Of a DNA stretch of 64,000 nt, positions 1 through 8,514 are shown piece after piece. Origin of the DNA: JALZUE01 sp051251725. Lineage in GTDB: Bacteria; Pseudomonadota; Gammaproteobacteria; Enterobacterales; Alteromonadaceae. Below the pieces are notes generated by a model. It ran no database searches. It worked only from the letters and a program-made list of their open reading frames with translations, and was not told where the DNA came from. Where the stretch lies: NCBI GenBank assembly GCA_051251725.1, contig JBPOFN010000020.1, positions 1-64,000 on the forward strand. Reading direction: 5' to 3'. A program made the position numbers and the translations under genes. Position 1 is the first letter of the stretch; every line of letters begins with the position of its first letter.

Positions 1-454
1 GTACATAAGCACGCATTAACTTCTTTGAATAAAGTTTTTTGTTGTTGACAAGGGGGAGTCCACATAAGCCAGCTATTGGTTTGTAAAAAAGCCTTGATAA
101 AGCACTTAAATTTCACCACAGGGTTAGATAATTAATCATTGATATACTGATAAACTACGCGTATTCAATATGCTTCATCATATAATCAATAAGTTATAAA
201 ACCCATTAACCAGAGCTGAGATTCATTAGCATTCGGTTATAGGTAAAAAGTTATACAAGTTACAAAAACTTTAACTTGTGCTTAAAATAAAAAACGGTCT
301 TTATTAGATAACTAATAGCGACCGTTTTTTATTGCCGAAAAATAGTAAATCGGCTTCTTAGCGCGTCAGCCAAAATTGTTTTTATCAGGCCTGACTATTT
401 AACCCGAACTGAGGTTATTTATCTTCTTAGGCCGATGCCAAACGTATTCTACTC
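1..454. other. Left-edge region without a recognisable gene
   Basis: No reading frame with a start, ribosome binding site and family resemblance is visible on either strand. The stretch is AT-rich. It holds a strong hairpin near 289-330 and a weaker one near 334-354 (GCCGA / TCGGC arms). It is probably the 3' intergenic region of the DUF4239 gene to the right and of whatever lies beyond the left edge. Confidence 0.5.
289..330. terminator. Bidirectional intrinsic terminator
   Basis: The arms AAAAAACGGTC and GACCGTTTTTT are perfectly complementary. The loop can pair further (TTATTAG against CTAATAG, one mismatch). An A-run on one side and a T-run on the other allow termination in both directions. 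It would end the leftward DUF4239 transcript about 125 bases past its stop codon, or a rightward gene outside the window. Confidence 0.75.
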
Positions 455-1291
455 TTATTCAGCTTGGTAATCTTTTAGCGTGATCACAGTATCATGTAAG
501 CTATCTTGATTAACTTGAATGATGCCGCGCTTCGGTCGATCTAAATCGATAATGATAAATACCACGAGTACAATCAAGGTGAATAATAAAAGTGTGGGAA
601 AGGCCGGACGCTTTTTACCCAATCCGCTATTGTAGCCCAGCATACCGCCGACGGTAACAAAGACACAAAACAACAAGAATAATACAGGCTCAGGCACATG
701 CAGTTTTAACATCGCTGTGCGTTTATTTTCTATTTGTATCATGCCCGATAAAGACTGAAAAAAGCCGTTAGCAATTGCTTGCGACTTTGGATTCTCCATC
801 GCGATTTGTGCTAATTCAATTAAATGGGCTTGCGATTTATTTACTTTTTTATTGATGACCGTACGCTGCTCAGGACTCGACAAATCAATTTGGCTGAGTG
901 AAATTCGTAGCGCTAAGTAAATATCTAATTCTTTAAAAACTTCATCTTTGATGTCAGTGCTGAGTAACTTAGCCTGCATTGCGACTCGTGAAATTGCGCC
1001 TGCTTCTTCGATCACCGCGCTGCTACGAGCATCATAACGGTGCAGTGACATATTAAATGTGAAGCCAAGTAACAAGGCTAGTAAACCAATAATACCGGTT
1101 TGTATTGCGGTCGATTGGCTTTTCATTTCAGCGTTTTCAACATCTTTATTACGTCGGCCAATTTCATAGGCAATTTGATTGATAATTAACATCAATATAA
1201 AAAGAGTGACAATGATGATGATGCTATTTTTGTCGTACATTAGTTCTTGGCTCACTGATTCCGCCTTGGTATCAAAATAAATATTAGGCAA
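455..1291 (-). CDS. Bestrophin-like (DUF4239) inner-membrane protein
   Basis: A 278-residue membrane protein with two N-terminal hydrophobic segments (about residues 23-41 and 64-82), a long soluble helical stretch (about 85-198) and two C-terminal segments (about 202-220 and 231-250). The segment around residues 66-100, with LLGFTFNMSLHRYDARS followed by EEAGAIS, is the typical signature of the DUF4239 bestrophin-like family. The fold resembles bestrophin anion channels, but no function has been established for the bacterial members as far as I know. The gene stands alone, with a terminator downstream and 230 bases of non-coding sequence upstream. Family assignment is fairly firm; transport function is inference. 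Confidence 0.7.
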   Translation of the reverse strand: MPNIYFDTKAESVSQELMYDKNSIIIIVTLFILMLIINQIAYEIGRRNKDVENAEMKSQSTAIQTGIIGLLALLLGFTFNMSLHRYDARSSAVIEEAGAISRVAMQAKLLSTDIKDEVFKELDIYLALRISLSQIDLSSPEQRTVINKKVNKSQAHLIELAQIAMENPKSQAIANGFFQSLSGMIQIENKRTAMLKLHVPEPVLFLLFCVFVTVGGMLGYNSGLGKKRPAFPTLLLFTLIVLVVFIIIDLDRPKRGIIQVNQDSLHDTVITLKDYQAE

Positions 1292-1523
1292 ATATGGGTT
1301 AAGGTCATTGATTGATCAAGGTTTAATTACTGCCAGTGACCATGATCTAGGATATTTATCGCTATCATTGCGATTTTTCCGCCTTGATAGTGTTTGCTGA
1401 TAAGTTGACTGTAAAGTCTAAATGTAAGTCTACTACAAAATCCCTTCTCATCAGCCATGATTTTTATCGGACTTATAGTGCGATTATTGCACTAGCTCGA
1501 CCTTTATTCAGCGACCTTTCTAT

Positions 1524-2336
1524 TTAATCGCTTTTAAATTTTTTGATACTGGCCAGGACATAGAAAAAATCACCAAACTCTTTCGATGACTGATTGAACA
1601 AATGCGAGCTATTGAATTGCCACCAGTCGTTGATGCGAATACTGTTGAAAATAATTCTCGGGGATTGAATGTTCTGGGTAAAGCCGCGGATTTCACAGGT
1701 GGTGCTTTTACACATAATAGATTGTATTGAAATATCGCCAAAGAGCTCGTGCGTCACAATATAGTCGTTGATCAGCTGCTCAAGGTTTGTCGCCCAATCG
1801 TAATCGACTGCTTCGGCATTTAGTTGATTGAATTGGTCGACTAAATTTCCGGTTGAGTTGGCAATAATTGAGGCAAAAGGTTGCTGCAATATTACTTCAA
1901 CTTGTTCGAGTGATATGCTTGAAGGCTGCTTTTTATTGTTATTATCATTTTGTTCTGGCAGCGGTTCATCAATAAATGATTGATAGGCGATGATCTCGTT
2001 ATTGAGTTTTATAATCTCATTGTTCGCCGTTATTAGCTGCTCCTCTAATGCTAATATTTTTATTTCGATATCAGCACCATCAGCCGTTGATGCTGGTTGG
2101 TACTGAGTGACTTCAGCTTGTATTTTCTTATTTGGTGCCGCTATTTTTTGTTGACTGTGGTTAACTTGCTCGGCTGCGGGGCGCTGATTTTTTTCAGTAG
2201 CTAGATTTGTTATGGCTATTTGTTGTGTTGGTGAATGGGATTGTGGCTGAGGAGCGGTAGCTTTACCAATAAATGTACCTATATATACGCCAATAATTAG
2301 GCATGACATTGCTAATAATAAAGTGATTTTATGCAT
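1524..2336 (-). CDS. Membrane-anchored coiled-coil protein of unknown function
   Basis: I do not recognise the family. The start was placed at the ATG preceded by AGGAGGT (complement of 2340-2346); an in-frame ATG 39 bases upstream has no such site. The 270-residue product has one N-terminal membrane segment (residues 3-23), then a Gln/Pro/Ala-rich linker, a heptad-like region rich in Leu, Ile, Asn and Glu (roughly residues 90-125) that should form a coiled coil, and a C-terminal globular part with a CKSTTC cysteine pair. This topology suggests a periplasmic domain tethered to the inner membrane. It lies 135 bases downstream of the TPR/beta-barrel gene on the same strand, so the two may be co-transcribed. 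Function is unknown. Confidence 0.6.
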   Translation of the reverse strand: MHKITLLLAMSCLIIGVYIGTFIGKATAPQPQSHSPTQQIAITNLATEKNQRPAAEQVNHSQQKIAAPNKKIQAEVTQYQPASTADGADIEIKILALEEQLITANNEIIKLNNEIIAYQSFIDEPLPEQNDNNNKKQPSSISLEQVEVILQQPFASIIANSTGNLVDQFNQLNAEAVDYDWATNLEQLINDYIVTHELFGDISIQSIMCKSTTCEIRGFTQNIQSPRIIFNSIRINDWWQFNSSHLFNQSSKEFGDFFYVLASIKKFKSD

Positions 2337-2471
2337 TCTACCTCCTTGTTGTTCAATGAAAAGCAAAGCATACACTTGCCTAAATACGCGTGAGGTTTGA
2401 TGATACAGAGATATAAAATGTTAAGCGCTGATATTTTGTAAATTTTTATGAAATAGGTTTGTTGCCAGCCA

Positions 2472-3830
2472 CTAGTATAGCCAAGTGACACCAACTGAAA
2501 AGGTGCTTTGGTCATATTCATTTTCTGCTAAGGTTGAGGCATTATTGGTAAATTCAAATGAAGCATTAAGCGATAAATTGTCAATTAAATTGTAGGCGAG
2601 GCTGCTACCCATGAATAACTTGTCGTCTTCACGTAAGGTGTCTACTGCACCCTCGAAGGTATTGTTGTCGTGATATTTACTCAGTCTATATTCGGCGGTT
2701 AAATCAAATTCCCACTGATTATATTGCCAATGGCGGCTAGTAAAAAAGCTAATTCGATCAGCTGAATAACTGATAAATTCATCTTCCAAATAGCGATCTT
2801 TTTTATTATCGCTTTGGTATTTAGCGCCAATATTCCAATAACCATTTGTTAAATATTGTTGCCAGCTTAATTTTATGTATGTTGAATTACCGGCCAGATA
2901 ATCATATTGCACTGCCCCTTCGGCAATATTGCGATAAATAAAGTCGAGTTTAATTTTTTGCTGGTCGGTTAGTGCATATTGCCCCCCGAGTTTAAAATTG
3001 GTGGTGTCTAAGTAACTGTTACCCGCTAGATCAATACTATCGAAGCTCGCGCCCAAATAAAGCCGTAAATCAGTTAGGCTTTTAGGTGTGTAAAACTTGC
3101 GAGCTGATAGCGCATACATACTAATTTCATAACTGTTGGCTGCTGAATACTTAGAGCCATAATAAGTAAAATCAAGTAACCAGGCGTTGGCTAAATCTTG
3201 ATTACTAAGCCAGCTACTCGATAATAAATAATCAATAAATTGGTCACTTTGCTCGGTATAGCTTTCATCATCAGGCAAAACAATATTACTTTCGTTACCG
3301 GCTTGCACATTAATGACATGTTGCCAAAGTGAAGCTTTATTATTTGAGGCAATATTTGAGGTGTTATTTTGCTGATTATTATGCGGTTGTTGGGCTTGTT
3401 CGTAAGAATCGTTTAGTTGTAATAGTTGCTGCTCGGCCAATAAGGCTAGATCATCATTTTCAGCATAATCTTTTAAATAATTAAAAGTTGTTTTAGCGGC
3501 TTGGTTAAAACCTAATTTCTTTTGGGTAACGGCGATATTGTAATCAATTAACTCCGGATTATCTGGCTCAGCTTGTAGCTGTTCAAAAGCACTTAAAGCT
3601 TGCCGCCACTGTTTTAATTTGAAATGACAAATCGCGATATTATACAAAGTGCTAACAAGTGACTCTTGCTGATATGAATATTGGTAGGCAGTTAGCGCTT
3701 GTTGATAATCTTTATTTTTAAAATGTTGATGTGCGCTTAATAATGAAGTCTTATAAATTAATGTTTCTGACTCTTGTGCCTGCAACGAGAAGGTAATAGC
3801 GAGTAGTAACAATAGGGCAACTTTATTCAT
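2472..3830 (-). CDS. Outer-membrane protein with N-terminal TPR repeats and C-terminal beta-barrel
   Basis: The 452-residue product starts with a clear signal peptide (residues 1-19, cut after LQAQ). Residues 25-140 carry TPR-like helical pairs (ALTAYQYSYQQ, ALSAFEQLQAEPDNPELI). An Asn/Gln-rich linker follows at about 140-165. The rest is alternating aromatic and polar strands ending in VGVTWLY, a typical C-terminal barrel strand with a terminal aromatic residue. TPR-plus-barrel is the layout of Slam-type (DUF560) surface-lipoprotein exporters, but I cannot match Slam motifs, so this stays a comparison only. It sits downstream of the ECF sigma operon, separated from it by a strong terminator, so it probably has its own promoter. 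Confidence 0.65.
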   Translation of the reverse strand: MNKVALLLLLAITFSLQAQESETLIYKTSLLSAHQHFKNKDYQQALTAYQYSYQQESLVSTLYNIAICHFKLKQWRQALSAFEQLQAEPDNPELIDYNIAVTQKKLGFNQAAKTTFNYLKDYAENDDLALLAEQQLLQLNDSYEQAQQPHNNQQNNTSNIASNNKASLWQHVINVQAGNESNIVLPDDESYTEQSDQFIDYLLSSSWLSNQDLANAWLLDFTYYGSKYSAANSYEISMYALSARKFYTPKSLTDLRLYLGASFDSIDLAGNSYLDTTNFKLGGQYALTDQQKIKLDFIYRNIAEGAVQYDYLAGNSTYIKLSWQQYLTNGYWNIGAKYQSDNKKDRYLEDEFISYSADRISFFTSRHWQYNQWEFDLTAEYRLSKYHDNNTFEGAVDTLREDDKLFMGSSLAYNLIDNLSLNASFEFTNNASTLAENEYDQSTFSVGVTWLY

Positions 3831-3853
3831 AATTTTTCCATTTTTAAACGCAC

Positions 3854-3903
3854 AAAAAAGCGAGAGTACGATATCGCTAAATACCGTACGTTCACTTTTT
3901 TTT
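3854..3903 (-). terminator. Intrinsic terminator after the ECF sigma operon
   Basis: A 17-base stem (AAAAAAGCGAGAGTACG against a complementary arm at about 3885-3902, three imperfect pairs) lies just after the stop codon of the charged periplasmic protein. T-rich flanks occur on both strands, so it may work in both directions. It separates the sigma operon from the TPR/beta-barrel gene. Confidence 0.65.
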
Positions 3904-3924
3904 ACTGCTGAAGATTAATATTAA

Positions 3925-4383
3925 CTAACCTTCTTTTTTCTCTTTTCTTTCGTGCTTTTTACCATGACGGCGTTTATGGCCTTCTTTCATTTCTTCTTTG
4001 CGTTCTTCAATTGCTGCTTTTAACTCTTCATTGTTATTAATGTATTCTTTTAACGCGGTTTTGCGTTCATCGCGTTCAGCTTTTAATGTGGCTAATTTAG
4101 CTTTAAAACCGTCGGTATCACCAGCTTCCTTTAGTGCCTTTAGTTCTTCTCGATGCGATTTTTTTGCCGCTTTCATAGCATCAATTTCATCTTGGGTAAT
4201 ATCACCATTTTCAAGCATATATTTGTGGATAATATCATGCGAAGGGAAATGCATTTTATGACCACGTTTAAATTCTTTTTTAGTGACTTCCATGGTGACA
4301 TTATCTAAGTCATCAGCTGCTGATACAGTAAATCCTGTTAATAATGCACATAACATTGTGATTGAGATTAATTGCTTTTTCAT
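3925..4383 (-). CDS. Small Lys/Glu-rich periplasmic protein of the ECF sigma operon
   Basis: A 152-residue protein with a signal peptide cut after VSAA (about residue 23). The mature part is almost entirely charged helix, with many Lys, Glu and Arg residues, and ends in a basic His/Lys/Arg tail. An N-terminal motif ENGDITQDEIDAMKAA looks like a short helix-turn-helix cap, faintly EF-hand-like. It follows the anti-sigma gene by 63 bases and precedes a terminator, so it is probably the last gene of the sigma operon. The size, charge and location recall Spy/CpxP-type periplasmic stress proteins, but the LTxxQ motif of that family is absent. Exact function is unknown. Confidence 0.65.
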   Translation of the reverse strand: MKKQLISITMLCALLTGFTVSAADDLDNVTMEVTKKEFKRGHKMHFPSHDIIHKYMLENGDITQDEIDAMKAAKKSHREELKALKEAGDTDGFKAKLATLKAERDERKTALKEYINNNEELKAAIEERKEEMKEGHKRRHGKKHERKEKKEG

Positions 4384-4446
4384 AAGTGTACCTTCTCGTT
4401 TTTGGTTGGGTATTAGTGTCTACACACAAATTCTTTTTTACGGTTA

Positions 4447-5088
4447 TTAACCTTTATTTAGGTCAATATCAATTTCAAAATTTCGTTCATCAGCGTTATG
4501 GTAAAGTGTGGCCATAATGCTTAATGGTTGCTCAAGCGACTTATCCATATTGACGCGAATTGGTAATTCAAGCGTATTGGCACCAGCTTTTAAATCTACC
4601 GGCCAAGTTAGCTGTTGAATATTATCAAAACCGGCAATGGCAACTCGTTCTGGCAGTACAAGATCAAGTTCAGCATCTTCAAAGTCTTCGTTGGCATGAA
4701 TAACAATGGTCACGTTTTGATCAATATATTCAGGTTCAACTTGTTGCACTAAAATAGGCTGTTCATCTTGTTGCAGTATGGAATAAGTGCCCATAACCGC
4801 TATCGCTAATACTGACGCGGCGATAAAACCTTGAACAAAACTATTTACCTTTTTGGGGGCGCGCTGGCCTTTTTCCACGGCTTCTCGTAACATCTTAGCT
4901 GCCGTTGTAGGGTGTAAACTAGGCGTTGGCATTGCTTGCATTTTTGTTAAATAAGCAAGGTGGCGCTGATATTCATTCATACATATTTCACATGCTTGAA
5001 GATGTTCACTTATTTCAAGTGATGTTTCTTTTTCAGTATCTTCAAGCGCTAGTGCCTCAATATAGTTTTTAACAAATTCGCAGTTCAT
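4447..5088 (-). CDS. Zinc-finger anti-sigma factor, membrane spanning
   Basis: The start is the ATG preceded by AGAGGA; a longer in-frame reading would overlap the sigma gene. The 213-residue product has an N-terminal H-x3-C-x2-C motif (HLQACEIC), which is the ZAS anti-sigma domain that grips its cognate ECF sigma factor. A transmembrane helix follows at about residues 92-112 (FIAASVLAIAVMGTYSIL), then an all-beta periplasmic domain that probably senses the inducing signal. It begins 13 bases after the sigma stop codon, the standard sigma/anti-sigma order. The ligand or stress is unknown. Confidence 0.85.
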   Translation of the reverse strand: MNCEFVKNYIEALALEDTEKETSLEISEHLQACEICMNEYQRHLAYLTKMQAMPTPSLHPTTAAKMLREAVEKGQRAPKKVNSFVQGFIAASVLAIAVMGTYSILQQDEQPILVQQVEPEYIDQNVTIVIHANEDFEDAELDLVLPERVAIAGFDNIQQLTWPVDLKAGANTLELPIRVNMDKSLEQPLSIMATLYHNADERNFEIDIDLNKG

Positions 5089-5101
5089 AATCTTTCCTCT
5101 G

Positions 5102-5650
5102 TTAATATTGACGAACACTAAGTTCAGAAGGTTGCAGTGAAATGCGTTTTTTTAACGCAGTGCGAGCTCGGTGTAAATTTGATTTAAGTGTTCCTAGCGG
5201 AGTCGCCATAATTTCGGCTAATTCCGCTAAGGTATAGCCATTAATATCATGTAAAGTGACAATGGCTCTTTGGTCAGCAGACAAAGTATTTAAAGCGCGA
5301 TAAATTTCATTTTGTTGATCAGCGTGTTGGTGATTATCAAAATGTTTAAAGATTGGCTGTACTTTTTCATCGTTGATATCTTCTAAGTGCGGCTGACGCT
5401 GCTTCTTACGATAAAGATCAACAAAGCGATGATATAAACAACGCATTAACCATGGCTTTATTTTTTCAATTTTCTGCATTTCATCTTGTTTAGTAAATAA
5501 ATAAATGAGTAAGTCTTGTAACAGATCTTCCGCGTCATGTTGGTTGCCTGTATATTGAAAAGCAACTTTGAACAAGGCATTCATATGAGGCGCAACTAGG
5601 GCTTCAAATGGTTGCTTTTTCGCAGAAAAAAACGAGAACACTTTACTCAT
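5102..5650 (-). CDS. ECF-family RNA polymerase sigma factor
   Basis: The 182-residue protein has sigma region 2 (about residues 20-85, with AEDLLQDLLIYLF and a WLMRCLYHRFVDLYRKK helix that would contact the -10 element) and region 4 (about 115-172, with ADQRAIVTLHDINGYTLAELAE and GTLKSNLHRARTALKK) that reads the -35 element. Both regions and the length fit ECF sigma-70 proteins. The gene leads an operon with its anti-sigma factor and a charged periplasmic protein. A candidate autoregulatory promoter lies about 45 bases upstream. The subgroup cannot be decided by eye. Confidence 0.9.
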   Translation of the reverse strand: MSKVFSFFSAKKQPFEALVAPHMNALFKVAFQYTGNQHDAEDLLQDLLIYLFTKQDEMQKIEKIKPWLMRCLYHRFVDLYRKKQRQPHLEDINDEKVQPIFKHFDNHQHADQQNEIYRALNTLSADQRAIVTLHDINGYTLAELAEIMATPLGTLKSNLHRARTALKKRISLQPSELSVRQY

Positions 5651-5694
5651 ATATTTTTGATACCAAGTTAAAACTTATATTCCATGTTACACAT

Positions 5695-5720
5695 AACGAG
5701 GTTTTATTACGAAAGGTTGC
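5695..5720 (-). promoter_or_regulatory. Candidate ECF-type promoter of the sigma operon
   Basis: On the minus strand GCAACC (complement of 5715-5720) is followed after exactly 16 bases by CGTT (complement of 5695-5698). An AAC-containing -35 and a CGT-containing -10 about 16 bases apart is the usual ECF promoter format, and such sigma factors commonly transcribe their own operon. The site lies 45-70 bases upstream of the sigma start codon. Not proven; a motif of this size can occur by chance. Confidence 0.5.
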
Positions 5721-5785
5721 AGCTAATTTAAAGTTTTTAACAAATTAAACTTAAATCATATTATGATGATAATCGATGGAACGCC

Positions 5786-5814
5786 TTGACATAATATGTC
5801 ATTTTAAGTTAAAA
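5786..5814 (+). promoter_or_regulatory. yqiJK promoter with palindromic operator over the -35 box
   Basis: TTGACA (5786-5791), a 17-base spacer and TTAAAA (5809-5814) make a good sigma-70 promoter 33 bases before the yqiJ start. The perfect inverted repeat TGACATAATATGTCA (5787-5801) lies over the -35 box, where a bound repressor would block RNA polymerase. The regulator is not identifiable from the window. AAAGGA just upstream of the yqiJ ATG is the ribosome binding site. Confidence 0.6.
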
Positions 5815-5846
5815 AGAATAATAAAAAATAAAAGGACTTACTCACC

Positions 5847-6491
5847 ATGCTCGATTTTTTTCTTGCCGATTATAATCTTTATTTCGCTAGCGCAATTAGT
5901 TTTGTCCTTTTTCTTTCGCTAATTGAGGGCTTAGGCTTAGTGATTGGCTTGAGCTTGATGAGCTTTCTCGAACAGTTTACGCCGATAGATATCGACGTTG
6001 ATGTTGATGTGACTACTGGTGGCTTAACTGCTGTTATGGGTTGGTTATGCTTAAATCGCTTACCTTTATTAATTTGGTTGGTGGTTATCTTGTCGGGTTT
6101 CGGTTTGTTTGGCTATTCAATCAATTATCTCTCGTTAGCCAGTTTGGGCTTTATTTTACCGACTTTTTTCATCGTGGGTTTAGCAAGCATATTTGCCATT
6201 TATTTCACGAAAGCGGTTTCGAAGCCGCTGTCAAAAATATTACCCAAAAATGAAACGTCTGCTATTTCAAACGATAGCTTTGTCGGCTTGGTTGGCAAAA
6301 TCACGATTGGCAAAGCAACATTTCAAAATCCTGCGGAAGCAGTAATTCATGACCATCATGGTCAAAAACATTATTTACTCGTTGCCCCTGAGTCGCAAGA
6401 AGCTATTTTTGCAGCTGGCGCAGAGGTCGTGTTAATTGAAAAACAAGAAAAATACTGGCTAGCTATGCCTTTTAACTCAACTCATATATAG
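5847..6491 (+). CDS. yqiJ: YqiJ-family inner-membrane protein with C-terminal OB-fold (NfeD-like)
   Basis: The 214-residue protein has an N-terminal membrane segment (about residues 12-35), an Asp-rich periplasmic or loop segment (DIDVDVDV), two or three further membrane helices up to about residue 125, and a soluble C-terminal beta-rich domain (about 145-210) of the OB-fold kind found in NfeD proteins. YqiJ proteins are partners of flotillin-like YqiK in membrane microdomains. The downstream neighbour is YqiK with only 11 bases between them, which strongly supports the assignment. Expression is probably driven from the promoter and palindrome immediately upstream. Confidence 0.85.
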   Translation: MLDFFLADYNLYFASAISFVLFLSLIEGLGLVIGLSLMSFLEQFTPIDIDVDVDVTTGGLTAVMGWLCLNRLPLLIWLVVILSGFGLFGYSINYLSLASLGFILPTFFIVGLASIFAIYFTKAVSKPLSKILPKNETSAISNDSFVGLVGKITIGKATFQNPAEAVIHDHHGQKHYLLVAPESQEAIFAAGAEVVLIEKQEKYWLAMPFNSTHI

Positions 6492-6502
6492 GAATAAATA
6501 AT

Positions 6503-8260
6503 ATGCTGGAAGGAACTAACTTAAACTTTATTTTAACTGTCTCAGGGATCGGATTGGTCTCGTTACTTACCATTGGTTTTATTTTTGCCAAATTGTATGT
6601 ACGGGCCACCAAAGAAATTGCTTTTGTTCGTACCGGTTTAGGTGGCGAAAAAGTGGTTAAAGACGGCGGCGCTGTCTGTTTGCCGGTATTGCATGAAACC
6701 ATTCCGGTTAATATGAATACCCTACGCATTGAAGTTGAAAAAACGCAAAAAGATGCGCTGATCACCAAAGATAGAATGCGTGTAGATGTGAAGTCTGATT
6801 TTTATCTTCGTGTTGCCCCGCATCAAGAAGGCATTTCAATGGCGGCGCAAACCTTAGGTACCCGTACCATGCGTGTTGAAGAGCTTAAAAAGCTAATGGA
6901 ATCTAAGTTTGTTGATGTTTTACGGGCCGTTGCGGCAGAAATGACAATGACCGAGATGCATGAACAGCGTTCTGATTTTGTACAAAAAGTTCAGCAAAGT
7001 GTCGCGAACGATTTAGAAAAGAATGGTTTAGAGCTAGAGTCAGTGTCGTTAACTGGCTTTGATCAAACTGATTTGCAATTCTTTAATGAAAATAATGCAT
7101 TTGACGCGGAAGGTCGAGCGCGATTAGCTAAAATCATTGAAGAAAAACGTAAAGAAACTAACGATATTGAACAAGAAAACCGCGTTAAAATTGAACGGAG
7201 AAATTTAGAAGCAGAACAACAATCATTAGAGATTAAAAAAGAAGAAGAAGAAGCTCGTTTAGCACAAGAGCAAATTTTAGAATTTAGACGTGCGGCGCAA
7301 AAAGCTGAAATTGCGATCACACGTGAGCAAAAAGCACGGGAAGAACGCCAAGCTGAAATTTCAAAAGAACAAGCGATTGAAGCGGCTGAAATTGAAAAAT
7401 CAAAAGATATTGAAACACGTGAAATTGATAAGAAAAACTCTTTAGAACAAGCGCGTATTAAACAGCAACGCGATATTGAAGTAGCTCAGCAAGAAAAACA
7501 AATTGCGGTTGCAGTTAAATCAGAAGAAGAATCAGCCGCACGCGCGAAAGCGGCTGAAGCTGAAAAAATGAAAGTAGAAAAAGAAGAAGCGGTTATCACG
7601 GCTAGATCGGTGGCGACAGCCAATCGACAAAAAGAAATTGAAGTGATTGACGCCAAAAAAGAAGCTGAACGTGAAGCGGTTGGAGTTACGGTTCAAGCCG
7701 AAGCTGAGAAGCGAGCGGCAGAAGATAGAGCAGGTGCAATATTAATTGAAGCGAAAGCAGATTCTGACGCTAAAATATTAAGAGCTGCTGCTGATGAAAG
7801 AGTGTTAGCGGTTGAAGCTCAAGGTAAACAAGCGCTTTATGAAGCTGAGAATTCATTAAGTAATGAGCAAATAGAGCTACAAAAAACTTTAGCGATGTTA
7901 AAAGCGCTACCGGGCATTGTTGAGCAAGCAGTGAAACCATTAGAAAATATTGAAGGTATTAAAATTCTTCAAGGTTACGGCGCTGGTGGCACCGGCGTTG
8001 CTGGTGATGGCAGCGCGGCATCAGGTGGCGGCATTGCAGAACAAGTAACTTCTGCAGCACTTAATTACCGCGCTAATGCCCCTATTGTTGATGCCATGTT
8101 AAAAGAGTTAGGTATGGTCGATCGCGACCATGGTTCATTAACGGATCTGTTAACAGGTAATAGCAAAATTATTGGCGATATTGGTGCTTCAAGCAGCCCG
8201 TTAGTGGCAGGTGAAACTAAAAGCGGAGGCCATACCAATGGCACACCGTTAAGCAGCTAA
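6503..8260 (+). CDS. yqiK: Flotillin-family protein YqiK
   Basis: The 585-residue protein begins with one membrane anchor (about residues 8-30), followed by an SPFH/band-7 domain (about 35-210, with VDVKSDFYLRV). A very long Glu/Lys/Ala-rich coiled coil runs from about 210 to 450 and includes repeated AxAExE heptads. The C-terminal part is Gly-rich (GYGAGGTGVAGDGSAASGGG). This is the standard bacterial flotillin layout; such proteins oligomerise at the inner face of the membrane and organise lipid domains. It is the second gene of the yqiJ-yqiK operon and ends before a bidirectional terminator. Confidence in family is high; the client proteins are unknown. Confidence 0.9.
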   Translation: MLEGTNLNFILTVSGIGLVSLLTIGFIFAKLYVRATKEIAFVRTGLGGEKVVKDGGAVCLPVLHETIPVNMNTLRIEVEKTQKDALITKDRMRVDVKSDFYLRVAPHQEGISMAAQTLGTRTMRVEELKKLMESKFVDVLRAVAAEMTMTEMHEQRSDFVQKVQQSVANDLEKNGLELESVSLTGFDQTDLQFFNENNAFDAEGRARLAKIIEEKRKETNDIEQENRVKIERRNLEAEQQSLEIKKEEEEARLAQEQILEFRRAAQKAEIAITREQKAREERQAEISKEQAIEAAEIEKSKDIETREIDKKNSLEQARIKQQRDIEVAQQEKQIAVAVKSEEESAARAKAAEAEKMKVEKEEAVITARSVATANRQKEIEVIDAKKEAEREAVGVTVQAEAEKRAAEDRAGAILIEAKADSDAKILRAAADERVLAVEAQGKQALYEAENSLSNEQIELQKTLAMLKALPGIVEQAVKPLENIEGIKILQGYGAGGTGVAGDGSAASGGGIAEQVTSAALNYRANAPIVDAMLKELGMVDRDHGSLTDLLTGNSKIIGDIGASSSPLVAGETKSGGHTNGTPLSS

Positions 8261-8345
8261 TTTATTTCGTTATTAATTAACGTTAAGTTACTATTCTTGT
8301 TAGTAATATTGAATTGGCGATTGAAAAGTTAAAGCATAGAAACAA

Positions 8346-8369
8346 AAAACCACCTTAAATGGTGGTTTT
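8346..8369. terminator. Bidirectional terminator between yqiK and ilvA
   Basis: AAAACCACC and GGTGGTTTT form a perfect 9-bp stem with a 6-base loop, preceded by A's and followed by T's. It lies between the convergent yqiK and ilvA genes and can serve both. Confidence 0.75.
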
Positions 8370-8514
8370 ATCTGCTCGTTGATTAATGTTTTAATACTAA
8401 CTCTAATTGCTAGTGTTTATATGTTTGGCTCGCTGGTTTCGGCTGATTTTTACGAAATATCTTTTTAATAAATACGCCAACCCAACTAACATCTTATGAA
8501 AATAGCAGCTTGAG

